Of a DNA stretch of 64,000 nucleotides, positions 16,123 to 26,280 are shown in pieces; within the stretch, counting starts at the first letter, position 1; the number at the start of each line of letters is the position of its first letter. This DNA comes from RUG14130 sp045598325 (lineage in GTDB: Bacteria > Bacillota > Clostridia > Christensenellales > Aristaeellaceae), in the NCBI GenBank assembly GCA_045598325.1, contig JAZLLT010000064.1, positions 1 to 64,000 of the forward strand, in the 5' to 3' direction. The notes below the pieces were generated by a model that saw only the letters and a list, made by a program, of their open reading frames with translations, was not told the DNA's origin and did not search any database. The position numbers were made by a program, and so were the translations under genes.

Positions 16123-16154
16123 AATCCCCGGGAACGGATCCGTTCCCGGGGATT
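16123..16154. terminator. Perfect 32-base palindrome between convergent genes, putative bidirectional terminator
   Basis: AATCCCCGGGAACG is followed by GATC and its exact complement. It lies between the convergent methyltransferase and radical SAM genes. The T tract is poor on both sides, so termination is inferred from position and stem strength. Confidence 0.6.
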
Positions 16155-16168
16155 TCCATATAAACGCT

Positions 16169-16780
16169 TCAGCGGGTCTGATAGCGGAACAGGTCGAAGC
16201 GGTCCACACCCATCCCGCGCAAGACGGTGAGAGAAGATTCGGTGTCCGCTTCCGTATTGAACCCCGGGATGAGCGGCACGCGCGCCAGCACCTGACCGGG
16301 TCCCTTGGAAGCGAGCAGATACGCCAGATTGAAATAGACCTGTTTATTGCTTTTTCCCGTATAGGCGCAGTAGATTTCGGGGTTCATGTCCTTGATGTCC
16401 ACGATGTATTCATCGGCGGCGTCAAGGACTTTTTCGATGTTTTCCCGCGGGACATTGAGCGAGGTCTCTATGCGGATCTTCCATTCGGGCGGGCAGATTT
16501 CCCTGAATTCCGCGATGAAATCGGGGTAGAGGAGGGGTTCGCCGCCGCCGAAGGTGATGCCGCCGCCCGTCGCCTGAAAATAGAGGTTGTCGATTTTGAC
16601 CTTTTCGTACAGTTCCTCCGGGGTCAGACAGACGCTCCGCGCTTCCCCGTTCCACGAAACGGGGTTCAGGCAGTATTCGCATCTGAGCGGGCAGCCCTCC
16701 GCGGTCACGAGGGTGGTGACGCCCACGCCGTCGGTCTCCATCCTGAGGCGCGATACCGCCCATACGGACATGGTGCTCAT
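16169..16780 (-). CDS. Short radical SAM protein, glycyl-radical activase-like
   Basis: 203 residues. GCPLRCEYC gives the CxxxCxxC cluster motif (Cys30, 34, 37) and TFGGGEPLL the SAM-binding GGE motif; VDIKDMNPE and RVPLIPGFN are as in PflA-type activases. It is shorter than pyruvate formate-lyase activase (about 245) and has no glycyl-radical enzyme beside it. Its ATG overlaps the stop of a small Cys-rich membrane protein gene (ATGA). The tight coupling suggests that this protein is its substrate or partner rather than a glycyl-radical enzyme. Confidence 0.82.
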   Translation of the reverse strand: MSTMSVWAVSRLRMETDGVGVTTLVTAEGCPLRCEYCLNPVSWNGEARSVCLTPEELYEKVKIDNLYFQATGGGITFGGGEPLLYPDFIAEFREICPPEWKIRIETSLNVPRENIEKVLDAADEYIVDIKDMNPEIYCAYTGKSNKQVYFNLAYLLASKGPGQVLARVPLIPGFNTEADTESSLTVLRGMGVDRFDLFRYQTR

Positions 16781-17202
16781 TGGTCTTCCGCGGGCACCGC
16801 GATACCCATCAGGTCCGGCTCGTCCGGCACTTCTCCTTCGAGCGGCTCGATGATGGATTCTCTGCCCATGATTTGGATGTCGCCGTCCAGTTCATCGATG
16901 ATGGCGGGATGGAGACGCTCACGGAGCACATCCAGCGTCTCCACGATGGTATCTGTGGCGGAGCAGCCCGTGAGGGACAATACCAACCCCGCGGAGACGC
17001 CCGCGAGGGCGACCTTCTTGCGGGCGGACCTGCGCTTGTCCAACTGCTCCTCCAGGTATCTCACTTCGCTCTCGCACTTCGGGCAGGTGCCTTTGCACTG
17101 TCCCTTGTGGGTACATTCTTCCGTGACGAAAGAAATATCGTTCTGTGCCGCGATCTGCGCGCGGATCTCCTTGAGCATCCTGCATTTTTCTTTTCCGGTC
17201 AT
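16777..17202 (-). CDS. Cys-rich membrane protein coupled to a radical SAM enzyme
   Basis: About 141 residues from the ATG at 17202, with AGGAGGT upstream. The cytoplasmic N-terminus carries Cys30, His32, Cys36, Cys40 and Cys43 in CTHKGQCKGTCPKCESEV, a likely metal or Fe-S site. A basic helix and one hydrophobic segment (about 63-79) follow, ending in SLTGC, which looks like a lipobox placed unusually far from the N-terminus. The external tail is acidic. Small proteins with a C.H.G.C.GTCP.C.E motif next to radical SAM activases recur in gut bacteria as far as I recall, but I know of no established function. Confidence 0.7.
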   Translation of the reverse strand: MTGKEKCRMLKEIRAQIAAQNDISFVTEECTHKGQCKGTCPKCESEVRYLEEQLDKRRSARKKVALAGVSAGLVLSLTGCSATDTIVETLDVLRERLHPAIIDELDGDIQIMGRESIIEPLEGEVPDEPDLMGIAVPAEDQ

Positions 17203-17266
17203 AAGGCACCTCCTGTTTATGCCATATAGACGCGCGGAGCAGAAAAAAGTTCCGGGACAAAATGAA

Positions 17267-17298
17267 ACTGCGAAAGAACTTTCCTGTTCTTTCGCAGT
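17267..17298 (-). terminator. 13-bp hairpin in the leader of the Cys-rich/radical SAM pair
   Basis: ACTGCGAAAGAAC pairs perfectly with GTTCTTTCGCAGT around a 6-base loop. On the minus strand it is followed by TTCATTTTG. It could be a second terminator for kduI or an attenuator in the leader of the gene at 17202. Confidence 0.55.
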
Positions 17299-17441
17299 CT
17301 TTATATATCCTGCGATGGCTGTAGGCATTAAGAAGCCGGAGAGATACAGGAGAGTATAATCACCCGCAATATGCTTACCGGAATCGTACCATTCCGGAAT
17401 GAAAATTGCAAGCGATAAGGTACAGCATCCGTTGTTATAAC
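17299..17441. other. Spacer between kduI and the Cys-rich gene
   Basis: No gene seen. It holds a CCGGAAT/ATTCCGG hairpin at 17378-17397. A plus-strand TATAAT at 17355-17360 has no plus-strand gene downstream. Minus-strand TATACT-like sequences could serve the 17202 gene, but no convincing -35 is present. Confidence 0.35.
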
Positions 17442-17490
17442 ACAAAAGAGAGGATTTGCCTCTTGTGTGGAGACAAATCCTCTCTCTTTT
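17442..17490 (-). terminator. Terminator of the kdgK-kduI operon
   Basis: AAAAGAGAGGATTTG and CAAATCCTCTCTCTTTT form a long stem with one bulge. The minus strand continues into TTTTGTG. It lies 34 bases after the kduI stop codon. Confidence 0.75.
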
Positions 17491-17523
17491 GCTGACTGTA
17501 TTTGCACAGTCATCCAGCGATTG

Positions 17524-18357
17524 TTACAGCAGATCTTTGGGATCAATGTTGTCCATGTCGTCGAATTCCTGGTTTTCGCCGCACATGCCCCAGATGAAGG
17601 CATAGTTGCCGGTGCCGACGCCGCAGTGGATGGACCAGGAGGGGGAGATGACCGCCTGCTCGTTGTGCATCACGATGTGGCGGGTCTCCTGCGGCTGACC
17701 CATCATGTGGAACATGATCTTGTCATCGAGGTTGAAGTAGAAGTACACTTCCATGCGGCGCTCGTGGGTGTGGCAGGGCATGGAGTTCCAGTTGCTGCCG
17801 GGCTCCAGTTCGGTGAGTCCCATGCACAGCTGGCAGGTATCGAGAACGGCGGGATGGATGTACTGGTTGATGACGCGCTTGTTGCACTGCTCGACGGTGC
17901 CGAGGGGGCGCTTGGCGGCGTCCTTGATGTTGATCTTCTTGTTGGGATAGGTCTTGTGTGCGGGGCAGGAGTTGATCCAGAATTTGGCGGGATTTTCGGG
18001 ATCGACGGAGGTGAACTCCAGTTTCTTCACGCCCATGCCCACATACAGGCCGTCGCGGGGGAGCAGGTCGTAGACTTCATCGTCGCAGACGACCTTGCCT
18101 TCGCCGCCTACATTGATGATGCCCAGTTCTCTGCGCTCGAGGAAATATTCGCTGGCCAATTCCTTGCCGCCGGTGAGGGCGACGGGCTTGGTTACGGGCA
18201 TGATGCCGCCCGCGATGATGCGGTCAAAGTGGCTGTAGGTGAGCAGGGCTTCGTCCGCCTCGAACACCTTGTCGATGAGGTAATACTTGCGGAGTTCTTC
18301 GGTGGTATAGTGCTTCGCGTCGTCGGGATGGCTGGGATAACGGATATCGAGTTTCAT
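17524..18357 (-). CDS. kduI: 5-dehydro-4-deoxy-D-glucuronate isomerase
   Basis: KduI converts 5-keto-4-deoxyuronate, released from unsaturated pectin or hyaluronan oligosaccharides, to 3-deoxy-D-glycero-2,5-hexodiulosonate. The 277 residues are typical. Landmarks are SHFDRIIAGGIMPV, the zinc site MPCHTHERRMEVYFYF and ISPSWSIHCGVGTGNYAFIWGM. It is cytoplasmic. It follows the kdgK-like kinase with a 10-base gap, giving two steps of the uronate route to KDPG; kduD and eda are not in this window. Confidence 0.96.
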   Translation of the reverse strand: MKLDIRYPSHPDDAKHYTTEELRKYYLIDKVFEADEALLTYSHFDRIIAGGIMPVTKPVALTGGKELASEYFLERRELGIINVGGEGKVVCDDEVYDLLPRDGLYVGMGVKKLEFTSVDPENPAKFWINSCPAHKTYPNKKINIKDAAKRPLGTVEQCNKRVINQYIHPAVLDTCQLCMGLTELEPGSNWNSMPCHTHERRMEVYFYFNLDDKIMFHMMGQPQETRHIVMHNEQAVISPSWSIHCGVGTGNYAFIWGMCGENQEFDDMDNIDPKDLL

Positions 18358-18367
18358 AAGTGCCTCC

Positions 18368-19408
18368 TTATCTCTGTACGCGGCCGCTGCCGCTGCCCTT
18401 CATGAGGGATTCGACTTCTTTCTTCGTGACGCGGTTGTAGTCGCCGGGGATGCTGTGCTTGAGGCAGCTTGCCGCCACGGCGAATTCCAGCGCTTCCTTG
18501 TCGGTACCGTAGGTGTTGAGACCGAAGATGAGGCTGCCGGAGAAACTGTCGCCGCCGCCCACGCGGTCCACGATGTCGGTGATCATGTACTTGCGGGAGA
18601 GGAGGAATTCCTTTCCGTTATACAAGCAGGCGCTCCAATCGTTGTGGTCGGCGCTCTTGCTCTCGCGCAGGGTGATGGCGATGCGGCTCACATTGGGATA
18701 GGCGGCCATGACCGCTTTTGCGAGGTCTTCGTACACCTTGGTGTCCAGTTCGCCCTTTTCCGCGCCGTCCGCGGAGGAGGCGGAGATGCCCAGCGCCTTC
18801 TGCACATCTTCCTCGTTGGCAATGACCACATCGGTGTATTTCACGATTTCGGGCATGACTTCGATGGAGGTCTTGCCGTACTTCCACAGGTTCTTTCTGT
18901 AGTTGAGGTCGCAGGAGACGGTGAGACCCATCGCCTTTGCCGCCTTCACGGACTCGATGGCCAGATCGCAGGCGCCCTGACTGATGGCGGGGGTGATGCC
19001 GGTGATGTGGTACCAGGCGGCTCCGTCAAAGACCTTTTTCCAGTCGATGTCGCCGGGCTTCGCCAGAGAGATGGCGGAGTAGGCGCGGTCATAGATGACC
19101 TTGCTGGGACGCTGGTTGGCGCCGGTCTCGAGGTAGTAGATGCCCATTCTGCCGCCGGCGGTCCACACGATGTCTTTCGTGTCCACCCCGAAGCCGCGCA
19201 GTTCCTTCGCGCAGGCAAGCGCGATGTCATTTTCGGGCAGCACGGTCACGAAGGAGGCGTCCATGCCGTAGTTGGCAAGGCTCACCGCCACATTGGCTTC
19301 TCCGCCGCCGAAGGTGGCTTCGAGAGCGGCACTCTGGAGGAAGCGCTCGAGCCCCACGGACTTCAGGCGCAGCATGATTTCACCGAAGGTTACGACTTTT
19401 GCTGACAT
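18368..19408 (-). CDS. kdgK: PfkB-family sugar kinase, probable 2-dehydro-3-deoxygluconokinase
   Basis: About 346 residues from the ATG at 19408 (GGGAGGATCAGACC upstream). GEIMLRLK and GGGEANVAVSLANYG form the N-terminal PfkB signature; DIVDRVGGGDSFSGSLIFGL contains the catalytic Asp and anion hole (GGGD). The KdgK product, 2-keto-3-deoxy-6-phosphogluconate, fits the adjacent kduI. Sugar specificity within PfkB kinases is inferred from this neighbour. The longer in-frame start at 19537 would cross the divergent clpB promoter and is not used. Confidence 0.88.
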   Translation of the reverse strand: MSAKVVTFGEIMLRLKSVGLERFLQSAALEATFGGGEANVAVSLANYGMDASFVTVLPENDIALACAKELRGFGVDTKDIVWTAGGRMGIYYLETGANQRPSKVIYDRAYSAISLAKPGDIDWKKVFDGAAWYHITGITPAISQGACDLAIESVKAAKAMGLTVSCDLNYRKNLWKYGKTSIEVMPEIVKYTDVVIANEEDVQKALGISASSADGAEKGELDTKVYEDLAKAVMAAYPNVSRIAITLRESKSADHNDWSACLYNGKEFLLSRKYMITDIVDRVGGGDSFSGSLIFGLNTYGTDKEALEFAVAASCLKHSIPGDYNRVTKKEVESLMKGSGSGRVQR

Positions 19409-19440
19409 GGTCTGATCCTCCCGGAATTTCATTTGCCGAT

Positions 19441-19469
19441 AGTGTACCACATCGCGCCCGTCTTTGCAA
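19441..19469 (-). promoter_or_regulatory. Promoter of kdgK-kduI
   Basis: On the minus strand TTGCAA (19464-19469), a 17-base spacer and TACACT (19441-19446). Confidence 0.65.
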
Positions 19470-19530
19470 GCGCGGGCAGGGGAGGGAAGCGGGATGAGAG
19501 CGACTTTACACGGATTTAATGGATGACTTA

Positions 19531-19559
19531 TTGACAAAAGTCAGACCTTTGCATATAAT
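19531..19559 (+). promoter_or_regulatory. Consensus sigma-A promoter of clpB
   Basis: TTGACA (19531-19536), a 17-base spacer and TATAAT (19554-19559): a perfect match to consensus. Confidence 0.92.
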
Positions 19560-19576
19560 GGTCAAAGAAGGTCAAA
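19560..19576 (+). promoter_or_regulatory. CtsR operator
   Basis: GGTCAAA-GAA-GGTCAAA is the direct heptad repeat recognised by the heat-shock repressor CtsR. It begins at the base after the clpB -10, where bound repressor would block transcription start. Confidence 0.9.
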
Positions 19577-19617
19577 ATAACAAAGCGATCAAATCTGCAA
19601 GTAATGGAGGGATTTCA

Positions 19618-22221
<2,604 letters not shown>

Positions 22222-22344
22222 TCCCCTGCGGCCGGAGGCTCCGCATCCGGGAAAACCGGCGCAGAGCCTTGAAATTTACGGTAAATTTACGGAATGATAA
22301 GGCTGCGATAAAAAACGCCTAATGCCGAATACACGCCCTTTTCC

Positions 22345-22373
22345 TTGAATTAACATATCGTTACAGCTATAAT
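22345..22373 (+). promoter_or_regulatory. Promoter of the CobH/CbiC-like gene
   Basis: TTGAAT (22345-22350), a 17-base spacer and TATAAT (22368-22373). Confidence 0.75.
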
Positions 22374-22408
22374 AACGATGGAATCGAGGAAAAGGGAGGG
22401 TGAATCCG

Positions 22409-23029
22409 ATGGTACGCCAGTCGCGCCGCGTCGTGGATCTGCGGCGGGTAAACGCACCTTTTTCAAGCGCGGAGACCGAAGAGATCGTTTCCCGCGTATT
22501 GAAAGTCACGGGCGACGAGCAGCTGTGCAAGAGCATCGAATTTTCTCCGACCGCGGTCTCCATGATCCGCAGACTGCTCCAAAAAGGCGGCACGGTCATT
22601 CCCGACACCGAAGCCCTCGCGAGTACGGTCAAAGCGGAAACGCTCGCCGGCACGGGCGCGGAAGTCCGGTGCTTTCTGGAACTGCCCGAGGTGTTCAGAC
22701 TGGCGGAGAACAAAAAGATCACCCGCGCGGAAGTGGCGGCGGATGTGGCGCTCAACCGGGACGGCGGAAAACTCATGGTCATCGGAACGGCGCCCGCGGC
22801 GCTTGCCAGAGTGCTCAGCCACAGACAGCACATGCCCATGTGCGATGTGTGCGTGCTGGCGACGGTGAGCGGATTTGCGCAGGCGGTGGAACTGAAAGAA
22901 CGGCTCCGCGACAGCGGACTTGCCCATATCGTGACCCGCGGACGCTGCGGCGGACCGAACGCTGCGGGCGTCATCCTCAACTGCATACTGGAATATCTGA
23001 ATGAAGAGGCTAAAGAAAACCGGGATTGA
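22409..23029 (+). CDS. Orphan precorrin-8X methylmutase (CobH/CbiC) homologue with altered active site
   Basis: About 206 residues. The family pattern is clear: IEFSPTAVSMIRRLLQKGGTVIPDTEALAS, LMVIGTAPAALARVL and TRGRCGGPNAAGVILNCILEYL. CobH/CbiC move a methyl group from C-11 to C-12 of the corrin ring using a conserved His in an R.IH.T.D segment. Here the same place reads RVLKVTGD, with Lys32 for the His, and the PVGFV block is TVSGFAQ. No other cobalamin gene is near, and it has its own promoter and terminator. It may be a repurposed paralogue. ATG chosen at 22409, with GGGAGGG at 8 bases. Confidence 0.75.
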   Translation: MVRQSRRVVDLRRVNAPFSSAETEEIVSRVLKVTGDEQLCKSIEFSPTAVSMIRRLLQKGGTVIPDTEALASTVKAETLAGTGAEVRCFLELPEVFRLAENKKITRAEVAADVALNRDGGKLMVIGTAPAALARVLSHRQHMPMCDVCVLATVSGFAQAVELKERLRDSGLAHIVTRGRCGGPNAAGVILNCILEYLNEEAKENRD

Positions 23030-23045
23030 TTCGATCCCGGTTTTG
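23016..23045 (+). terminator. Terminator of the CobH-like gene, overlapping its stop codon
   Basis: AAAACCGGGAT pairs with ATCCCGGTTTT. The stop codon and the next gene's -35 (TTGATT) lie in the loop. Confidence 0.88.
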
Positions 23046-23054
23046 TGCTATCAT
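23026..23054 (+). promoter_or_regulatory. Promoter of the GH106-like gene, nested in the preceding terminator
   Basis: TTGATT (23026-23031), a 17-base spacer and TATCAT (23049-23054), preceded by TGC (extended -10). Confidence 0.65.
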
Positions 23055-23087
23055 TTACACAAATTCCGATGAAGGAAGGACCCGATC

Positions 23088-25379
23088 ATGAACATCACCC
23101 GTGACCTTCTTCTGACGCCGCCCGATGAGTTTTCGCCCTTTCCGTTCTGGTTTCTGAACGGAGACCTCCGCGATGAGGAGATCGACAGGCAACTGACTGC
23201 CTTTCACGAAAAAGGCATCTGCGGCGCGGTGCTCCATCCCCGCATCGGCGTGGACGCGGATATCGAATACCTCGGGGAGCGCTTCCTGCACGCCATCCGC
23301 CATGCGGTCGAGACGGCTTCCCGTCTCGGCATGCGGGTGCTTTTGTATGATGAAGCCATGTATCCTTCCGGCTCCTGCCACGGAAAAGTGGTCGCGAAGG
23401 ACCCTTCCTACGCGGCGATGGGCCTGCGCGCGCTGAAAATGGGCGAAAAAACGGACGCGGACGAAACCGTTTTGTACCGCTTTGCCGTGAAAACGGAAGG
23501 GGAGAGGCTGATTTCCGCCCGTCTGCCCACGAAAAGCGGAAAACCGCGCGAAGACGAAACGCTCCTGCGCCTTGCTTACGGGCCCACGCACGGCACCATC
23601 CGCGGCATCCACGAGGGCGAGGACGACGGGCAGCCGGGCGCGCCCGCGGCGGCGGACCTCATGAACGCGGACGCAATGAAGACCTTCATTTCCCTCACCC
23701 ACGAAAAGTATCATGAGTGTTTGTCCGGGTATTTCGGAAACACGGTCATCGGTTTTTTCACCGACGAACCCAGCCCCGTGGGCAGATGCGCCCGCCGCGG
23801 CGCGGTGGCGTGGAGCGGCGGTTTTGAGAAGGATATTTCGGCGCAGGGACTTTCCGCGGACGACCTTCCTTATCTGTTTATCGGCGGAGAACGCACGGAT
23901 GAAGTAAAGCAGAAATACGAGCGCGCCCTCTGCGAGCGGCTCAAAAGGACCTATTACGGACCGATCTCGGACTGGTGCGAAAGCCACATGATCCACCTGT
24001 GCGGACATCCCCATTCGCCCATGGATTCCTCCCTGCTCACCTGCTTCGGCATCCCCGGGCAGGATGTGGTGTGGCGCTGGGTCGCGCCCGAAAAGGGACT
24101 TTCCGTCGGCGGCAGGGAGAGCGCGCAGGCAAAGTGCGCCTCGGATACCGCCCGCGCGCTGGGAAGGCGGCGCAACCTCAACGAGTGCTTCGGCTGCTGC
24201 GGAAAAAACGGCGTGCAGTGGAGCCTCACCGTGTCCGACATGAAGTGGTATATGGACTGGCTGTTCGTGCGGGGCTGCAACTTCCTCATCCCTCACGCCT
24301 TTTACTATTCCATCGACACGCCCGTGAAACTGGACCGTCCGCCGGATGTGGGCATGAACAGCATCTGGTGGGAGGACTGGGGGCAACTCTCCCGCTACAT
24401 CAAGGTGCTTTCCGCCCTCAATACGGACTGCGTGAACGGGGCGAAGATCGCCGTGCTCGGCACCTGCGACACCCTGCCCGTGGACGCGGTGAAATATCTG
24501 TACCGGCATCAGATCGAGTTCAATTATGTGACCGATGAGTGCCTCGCGGAACGCGCAAAATATGAACACGGTTCAGTTTTGCTGGGCGGCAACCGCTATG
24601 ACCTCGTCCTGCTCGATCCGGGTCTCGTTTACAGGCGGGACGCCCTCGACCACCTCACGCAAAACGGTGTCAAGACCGTGCAAAAAGCAGGCGCGAAACT
24701 GCTGCCCTACGCGGCGGTGAAGGCGTCGCCTGCCTGCGCTCAACTGCGCGTCACGCTCACGCGTCACGAAAACGCGGAGGCGCTGCTCATCGTGAACGAA
24801 GGGGAGAAGCCGTGGGAGGGGACGCTTTCTCTGCCCTTTGACGGAGACATCGCCGTATTCGATCCGTGGAACAACATCCTGACCTGCGCCCGCGGAAACA
24901 ACCTTTCTCTGCGTATGGAAGGGCGGCAGAGCCTCGTGCTTTTGAGCGGCATGGAGACGGAAGGGCTGCCCGTTTTCACGCATCCCGAGTGGAAAAAGGA
25001 AAAACCGCTTGATGATGAATGGACGCTCACCCTGCCCTCGGGAAAGAAAGTGAAGGGCCTCAGGGACTGGAGCCGCATTTCCGAAACGAAACGGTTCTGC
25101 GGGGAACTCTCCTATTCCTGTAAGATCACTTATTCCGGAAGGGGGAGGCTCATGCTGCGCCTGGGCGATGTGCGCGAAAAGGCGAAAGTCTATGTGAACG
25201 GCGTCTATGCCGGCACCCTTCTGACCGCGCCCTTCGACATTGAGATCAGCGGTCTGTGCCGGAAAGGGCAAAACACCGTGGAGGCGCGCGTGACCAACTC
25301 TCTCGTGCCCCTGTACGACGGGCGTCCTTTCCCGTCCGGAATGCGGGGCAGAAGCGGGATTTGTGGAGAAAAACTCTGA
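23088..25379 (+). CDS. GH106-like alpha-L-rhamnosidase family protein
   Basis: 763 residues. The N-terminus PFPFWFLNGDLRDEEIDRQL, then GICGAVLHPRIGVD and VLLYDEAMYPSGSCHGKV, match the alpha-L-rhamnosidase-like (GH106 and related) TIM-barrel family. A central FFTDEPSP and NECFGCCGKNGVQWSL supply candidate acidic residues. The C-terminal 150 residues form a galactose-binding-like beta-sandwich (VYVNGVYAGTLLTAPFDIEI). No signal peptide is seen, so it probably trims imported rhamnose-containing oligosaccharides; the family assignment is firm, the substrate inferred. It lies just before the DeoR operon, which may use the released deoxysugar. Confidence 0.75.
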   Translation: MNITRDLLLTPPDEFSPFPFWFLNGDLRDEEIDRQLTAFHEKGICGAVLHPRIGVDADIEYLGERFLHAIRHAVETASRLGMRVLLYDEAMYPSGSCHGKVVAKDPSYAAMGLRALKMGEKTDADETVLYRFAVKTEGERLISARLPTKSGKPREDETLLRLAYGPTHGTIRGIHEGEDDGQPGAPAAADLMNADAMKTFISLTHEKYHECLSGYFGNTVIGFFTDEPSPVGRCARRGAVAWSGGFEKDISAQGLSADDLPYLFIGGERTDEVKQKYERALCERLKRTYYGPISDWCESHMIHLCGHPHSPMDSSLLTCFGIPGQDVVWRWVAPEKGLSVGGRESAQAKCASDTARALGRRRNLNECFGCCGKNGVQWSLTVSDMKWYMDWLFVRGCNFLIPHAFYYSIDTPVKLDRPPDVGMNSIWWEDWGQLSRYIKVLSALNTDCVNGAKIAVLGTCDTLPVDAVKYLYRHQIEFNYVTDECLAERAKYEHGSVLLGGNRYDLVLLDPGLVYRRDALDHLTQNGVKTVQKAGAKLLPYAAVKASPACAQLRVTLTRHENAEALLIVNEGEKPWEGTLSLPFDGDIAVFDPWNNILTCARGNNLSLRMEGRQSLVLLSGMETEGLPVFTHPEWKKEKPLDDEWTLTLPSGKKVKGLRDWSRISETKRFCGELSYSCKITYSGRGRLMLRLGDVREKAKVYVNGVYAGTLLTAPFDIEISGLCRKGQNTVEARVTNSLVPLYDGRPFPSGMRGRSGICGEKL

Positions 25380-25468
25380 ATCCCACAATCAAACACCCAT
25401 AAATCCAACACAAAAACACATATTTAACATAAAACAACAGGATATCAGTAGTAATTTAACGGGCATTG

Positions 25469-25477
25469 TGCTACAAT
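25469..25477 (+). promoter_or_regulatory. Extended -10 promoter of the DeoR-aldolase-E1/E2/E3 operon
   Basis: TGCTACAAT lies 24 bases before the regulator's ATG; the -35 is poor, which would suit a regulated promoter. Confidence 0.5.
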
Positions 25478-25500
25478 ATACATAACTGGAGGTGGGCACA

Positions 25501-26280
25501 ATGCTGGCAGAAGAAAGACGCAGCGGTATCACCGCTTTACTGAAAAGCGACAAGCGTGTGTTTGTCAGCGAACTCAGCCGCACCTACGGAGTATCCGAAG
25601 AGACCATCCGCAGAGATCTGGAAAAACTCGAAGCGGACGGCATCGCGCGCCGCACCTACGGCGGAGCGTTTTTGAACGAGGACGAAAAGACGGAGACACC
25701 ATACGATATCCGCCGCCGTTCCAATGTGGAAGAAAAGTACGCCATCGCGCGTCTCGCCTCCACGCTCATCGGCGACGGGGAATATCTGATGATGGACGAA
25801 TCTTCGACCTCGTTTTTTGTTGCCGGTGAACTGAAAGACCGCAAGGACATGACCGTTATCACCAACTCCATGGAGATCGTGAACAGCCTTGCCGCCTGCC
25901 CCGGCTGGACCGTGCTTTGCACGGGCGGCCAGAAGCGCCTGAGCGCGCCTTCTTTCGCGGGACATCAGGCGGAGAGCATGGTGCGTTCCTATCATGTGGA
26001 CAAGGCGATCATCTCCTGCGGCGCCCTCGACATCGAGGCGGGCTTCACCGACAGACACGAGGACACCGCGCTCATCAAGCGCGCCATGATGGCGGCGGCG
26101 CGGCAGGTCATCCTCGTGGTGGACCACGGCAAGTTTGACCGGGTCGCCTTTGCGACCATCGGTGATCTCAGCCGGCTTTCCTGCATCGTGACGGACGAAA
26201 AGCCCGATGCGCGCTGGCAGGAAGCCTGCGACAAATACGGCGTAAAAGTGCTTTACGCCCGCGGGAGGAATGAAGAATGA
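25501..26280 (+). CDS. DeoR-family transcriptional regulator
   Basis: 259 residues. The N-terminal winged helix-turn-helix is VFVSELSRTYGVSEETIRRDLEKLEADGIARRTYGGA, the DeoR signature. The C-terminal DeoRC sugar-phosphate sensor domain includes LIGDGEYLMMDESSTSF, VITNSMEIV, CTGGQ and VDHGKF. DeoR proteins usually repress sugar catabolic operons and respond to a phosphorylated intermediate. ATG at 25501 (GGAGGTGGGCACA) preferred to GTG at 25492. It is the first gene of the operon and overlaps the aldolase start (ATGA), so it probably autoregulates the cluster. Confidence 0.9.
   Translation: MLAEERRSGITALLKSDKRVFVSELSRTYGVSEETIRRDLEKLEADGIARRTYGGAFLNEDEKTETPYDIRRRSNVEEKYAIARLASTLIGDGEYLMMDESSTSFFVAGELKDRKDMTVITNSMEIVNSLAACPGWTVLCTGGQKRLSAPSFAGHQAESMVRSYHVDKAIISCGALDIEAGFTDRHEDTALIKRAMMAAARQVILVVDHGKFDRVAFATIGDLSRLSCIVTDEKPDARWQEACDKYGVKVLYARGRNEE

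Noticed and set aside
16169..16780. Genuine pyruvate formate-lyase activase
   Set aside because: At 203 residues it is short and no glycyl-radical enzyme is adjacent; only the radical SAM core is supported.
17355..17360. Plus-strand TATAAT as a promoter
   Set aside because: No -35 at proper spacing and no plus-strand gene follows for over 2 kb.
22400..22402. GTG start for the CobH-like protein
   Set aside because: It overlaps the GGGAGGG ribosome site; the ATG at 22409 fits better.
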